Shown here in pieces: positions 5,277-6,429 of a stretch of DNA of 6,429 bases. The first letter of the stretch is position 1, and each line of letters starts with the position of its first letter. Origin of the DNA: Negativicutes bacterium (GTDB taxonomy: Bacteria; Bacillota_C; Negativicutes; Sporomusales_B; JARLHX01); NCBI GenBank assembly GCA_031292035.1, contig JARLHX010000043.1, positions 1 to 6,429 of the forward strand. Reading direction: 5' to 3'. Position numbers and translations under genes: made by a program. Under the pieces are notes generated by a model. It was not told the DNA's origin. It saw only the letters and a program-made list of their open reading frames with translations, and did no database searches.

Positions 5277-6429
5277 TTGTTCGGTAAATATTTCGCAATT
5301 TATAGAAATCCAATCCGGGGAGTCGACAGACCGTCCCACCAAGCTTTCTCCTGGTTGCGTTTTGCGGCTGCATTGATCATCTTTTCTGCTGTCGTCCTGC
5401 TTTGGAGGAACGAGGAGGTCGTGGTAGATTACGTCCGGCTTTGGAACTCAACGACAGTCTCAATTCAAGTCAATAACGCCAAAACACCTGTGGAATTTCC
5501 CAAAATTGGCGGCATACCGAAAGGCAAGGATCAATACTTTCGCCTATCGTTGGAATTTCGCGCCAGCTCCATGGACGGCCATCCAAACATTTTCCAGACA
5601 AGCGAAACCAACGACGGGATTCGCGCCGAACTTGATAGCAGTGGGGTGCTCGGAGTTGTCGTGGGCACTGACCAGCCTCAATCGCCAGCTTCAGCGAGGA
5701 TATCAAACTCGATCAAACTGGGGCAATGGTACAATCTCACGATTGAAGCACTCAATAGAGGCTTTGTTCGCGTTCGTTTAGAGGATCACGATCTGGTATC
5801 CATATCGGGGAGCCACGTCGCCTTCAAGACAGACGATTTTAAGATCGGTGTGGGTTTCAATGAGGAGCGCGTATTTCGCGGGGATATCAGCGACGTTAGG
5901 GTGGACGTTTCAGATGTCGGTTCATTCTGGTTCGGAAAATCGATCTACTGGTCGCTGTTGATAGTTTCAGTCGTTATATTGGGGGTTTTGATCAGCGCGT
6001 TGGGGTCAAGTCTTAGACTGCTCGCAAGGTCGATTTGGCGCGACGACATAGACCGACGGATAGCGATGGTTTCCCTGACGCTCGCGGTCTGGGACCTCCT
6101 GGCTTGGAGTTACAGCTCTCTCGAGCTTCCAAGACGGTTGGCTAGCATGCTCAATGTGCATACCGATATATTGCCTTCGCGAGCTCCGCTGTTCGAGTTG
6201 AGTGCACCGTTCACTGATTTCACCGAGATATCGACATTCCCTCACTACGTCTCGGCAGTCAGTTGGGCGTCACCCCCGGCTGAGCAGCTTCGAATAATGG
6301 TTAAGCAGCTAATATCAGCTGCATGGCCGACCCTCTGGAATAGTGGTCTTTTCTTCGTCCTCTTCTGCGGGTTGGGCCTGGCAATCCACATCTTTGGAAT
6401 GTTGCGTTTGACGCAGGGATGTTCGCCGG
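5277..6429 (+). CDS. Membrane protein with concanavalin/LamG-like extracytoplasmic domain, possible GT-C-type enzyme; 3' end missing
   Basis: An uninterrupted frame of 384 codons runs off the right edge. The order is: basic cytoplasmic N-terminus (1-25); span 1 (about 27-43); an extracytoplasmic beta-rich domain (about 50-212); span 2 (about 222-243); a basic loop (246-262, many Arg); span 3 (about 262-282); an external loop (about 283-350); and span 4 (about 356-376). The beta domain has the features of a concanavalin/LamG jellyroll: QYFRLSLEFRAS, then LGQWYNLTIEALNRGFVRVR, then FKIGVGFNEERVFRGDISDV, the typical closing strands of such folds. These modules commonly bind glycans. The loop after span 3 contains PFTDFTEIS (D314, E317), placed like the acidic motif of GT-C glycosyltransferases, and SPP at 332-334; this is suggestive only. 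The TTG start rests on the strong ribosome site; a GTG at 5259 would add six residues. I do not recognise the whole protein. It is divergent from the glycosyltransferase genes and probably belongs to the same pathway. Confidence 0.7.
   Translation, partial: MFGKYFAIYRNPIRGVDRPSHQAFSWLRFAAALIIFSAVVLLWRNEEVVVDYVRLWNSTTVSIQVNNAKTPVEFPKIGGIPKGKDQYFRLSLEFRASSMDGHPNIFQTSETNDGIRAELDSSGVLGVVVGTDQPQSPASARISNSIKLGQWYNLTIEALNRGFVRVRLEDHDLVSISGSHVAFKTDDFKIGVGFNEERVFRGDISDVRVDVSDVGSFWFGKSIYWSLLIVSVVILGVLISALGSSLRLLARSIWRDDIDRRIAMVSLTLAVWDLLAWSYSSLELPRRLASMLNVHTDILPSRAPLFELSAPFTDFTEISTFPHYVSAVSWASPPAEQLRIMVKQLISAAWPTLWNSGLFFVLFCGLGLAIHIFGMLRLTQGCSP

Noticed and set aside
5506..5781. 91-codon plus-strand frame and the minus frame at 5470-5706
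   Set aside because: Both overlap the longer uninterrupted frame from 5277, which has the strong ribosome site, membrane spans and beta-domain pattern.

Overview
The window looks like part of a surface-polysaccharide (envelope glycan) locus of an alphaproteobacterium. A rhizobium-type organism is my best guess, from the IS66-type transposase remnant at the left edge and from codon and base use. Most of the coding DNA is moderately GC-rich, but the largest gene contains markedly AT-rich stretches, as is common in transferred polysaccharide islands. The genus cannot be fixed from the sequence alone.

Layout: (1) Positions 1-79, minus strand: the first 26 codons of an IS66-family accessory protein (TnpA), cut by the window edge. 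(2) Positions 80-350: no supported gene. (3) Positions 351-1196, minus: a two-transmembrane protein of the Wzz/chain-length-determinant (polysaccharide co-polymerase) type. (4) Positions 1289-2686, minus: a polytopic membrane glycosyltransferase resembling GT87/DUF2029. (5) Positions 2687-3020: non-coding gap. (6) Positions 3021-5000, minus: a larger polytopic membrane glycosyltransferase resembling GT39, with a soluble C-terminal domain. (7) Positions 5001-5276: divergent intergenic region with small hairpins and a perfect TTGACA -35 box. (8) Positions 5277-6429, plus: an open frame of 384 codons, running off the right edge. It is a membrane protein with a lectin-like (concanavalin/LamG-type) beta domain between its first two membrane spans, and possibly a GT-C-like membrane enzyme further on.

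How the genes may work together (inference): GT-C enzymes take sugars from polyprenyl-phosphate carriers and transfer them on the outer face of the inner membrane. Two clear candidates, one possible third and a Wzz-like protein side by side suggest periplasmic decoration, assembly or length control of an exopolysaccharide, O-antigen or capsule. No cytoplasmic glycosyltransferase, flippase, polymerase, exporter or sugar-nucleotide gene is visible here, so the window would be only the edge of such a locus. The most unusual item is the right-hand gene, which combines an extracytoplasmic lectin-like module with what may be a GT-C core.
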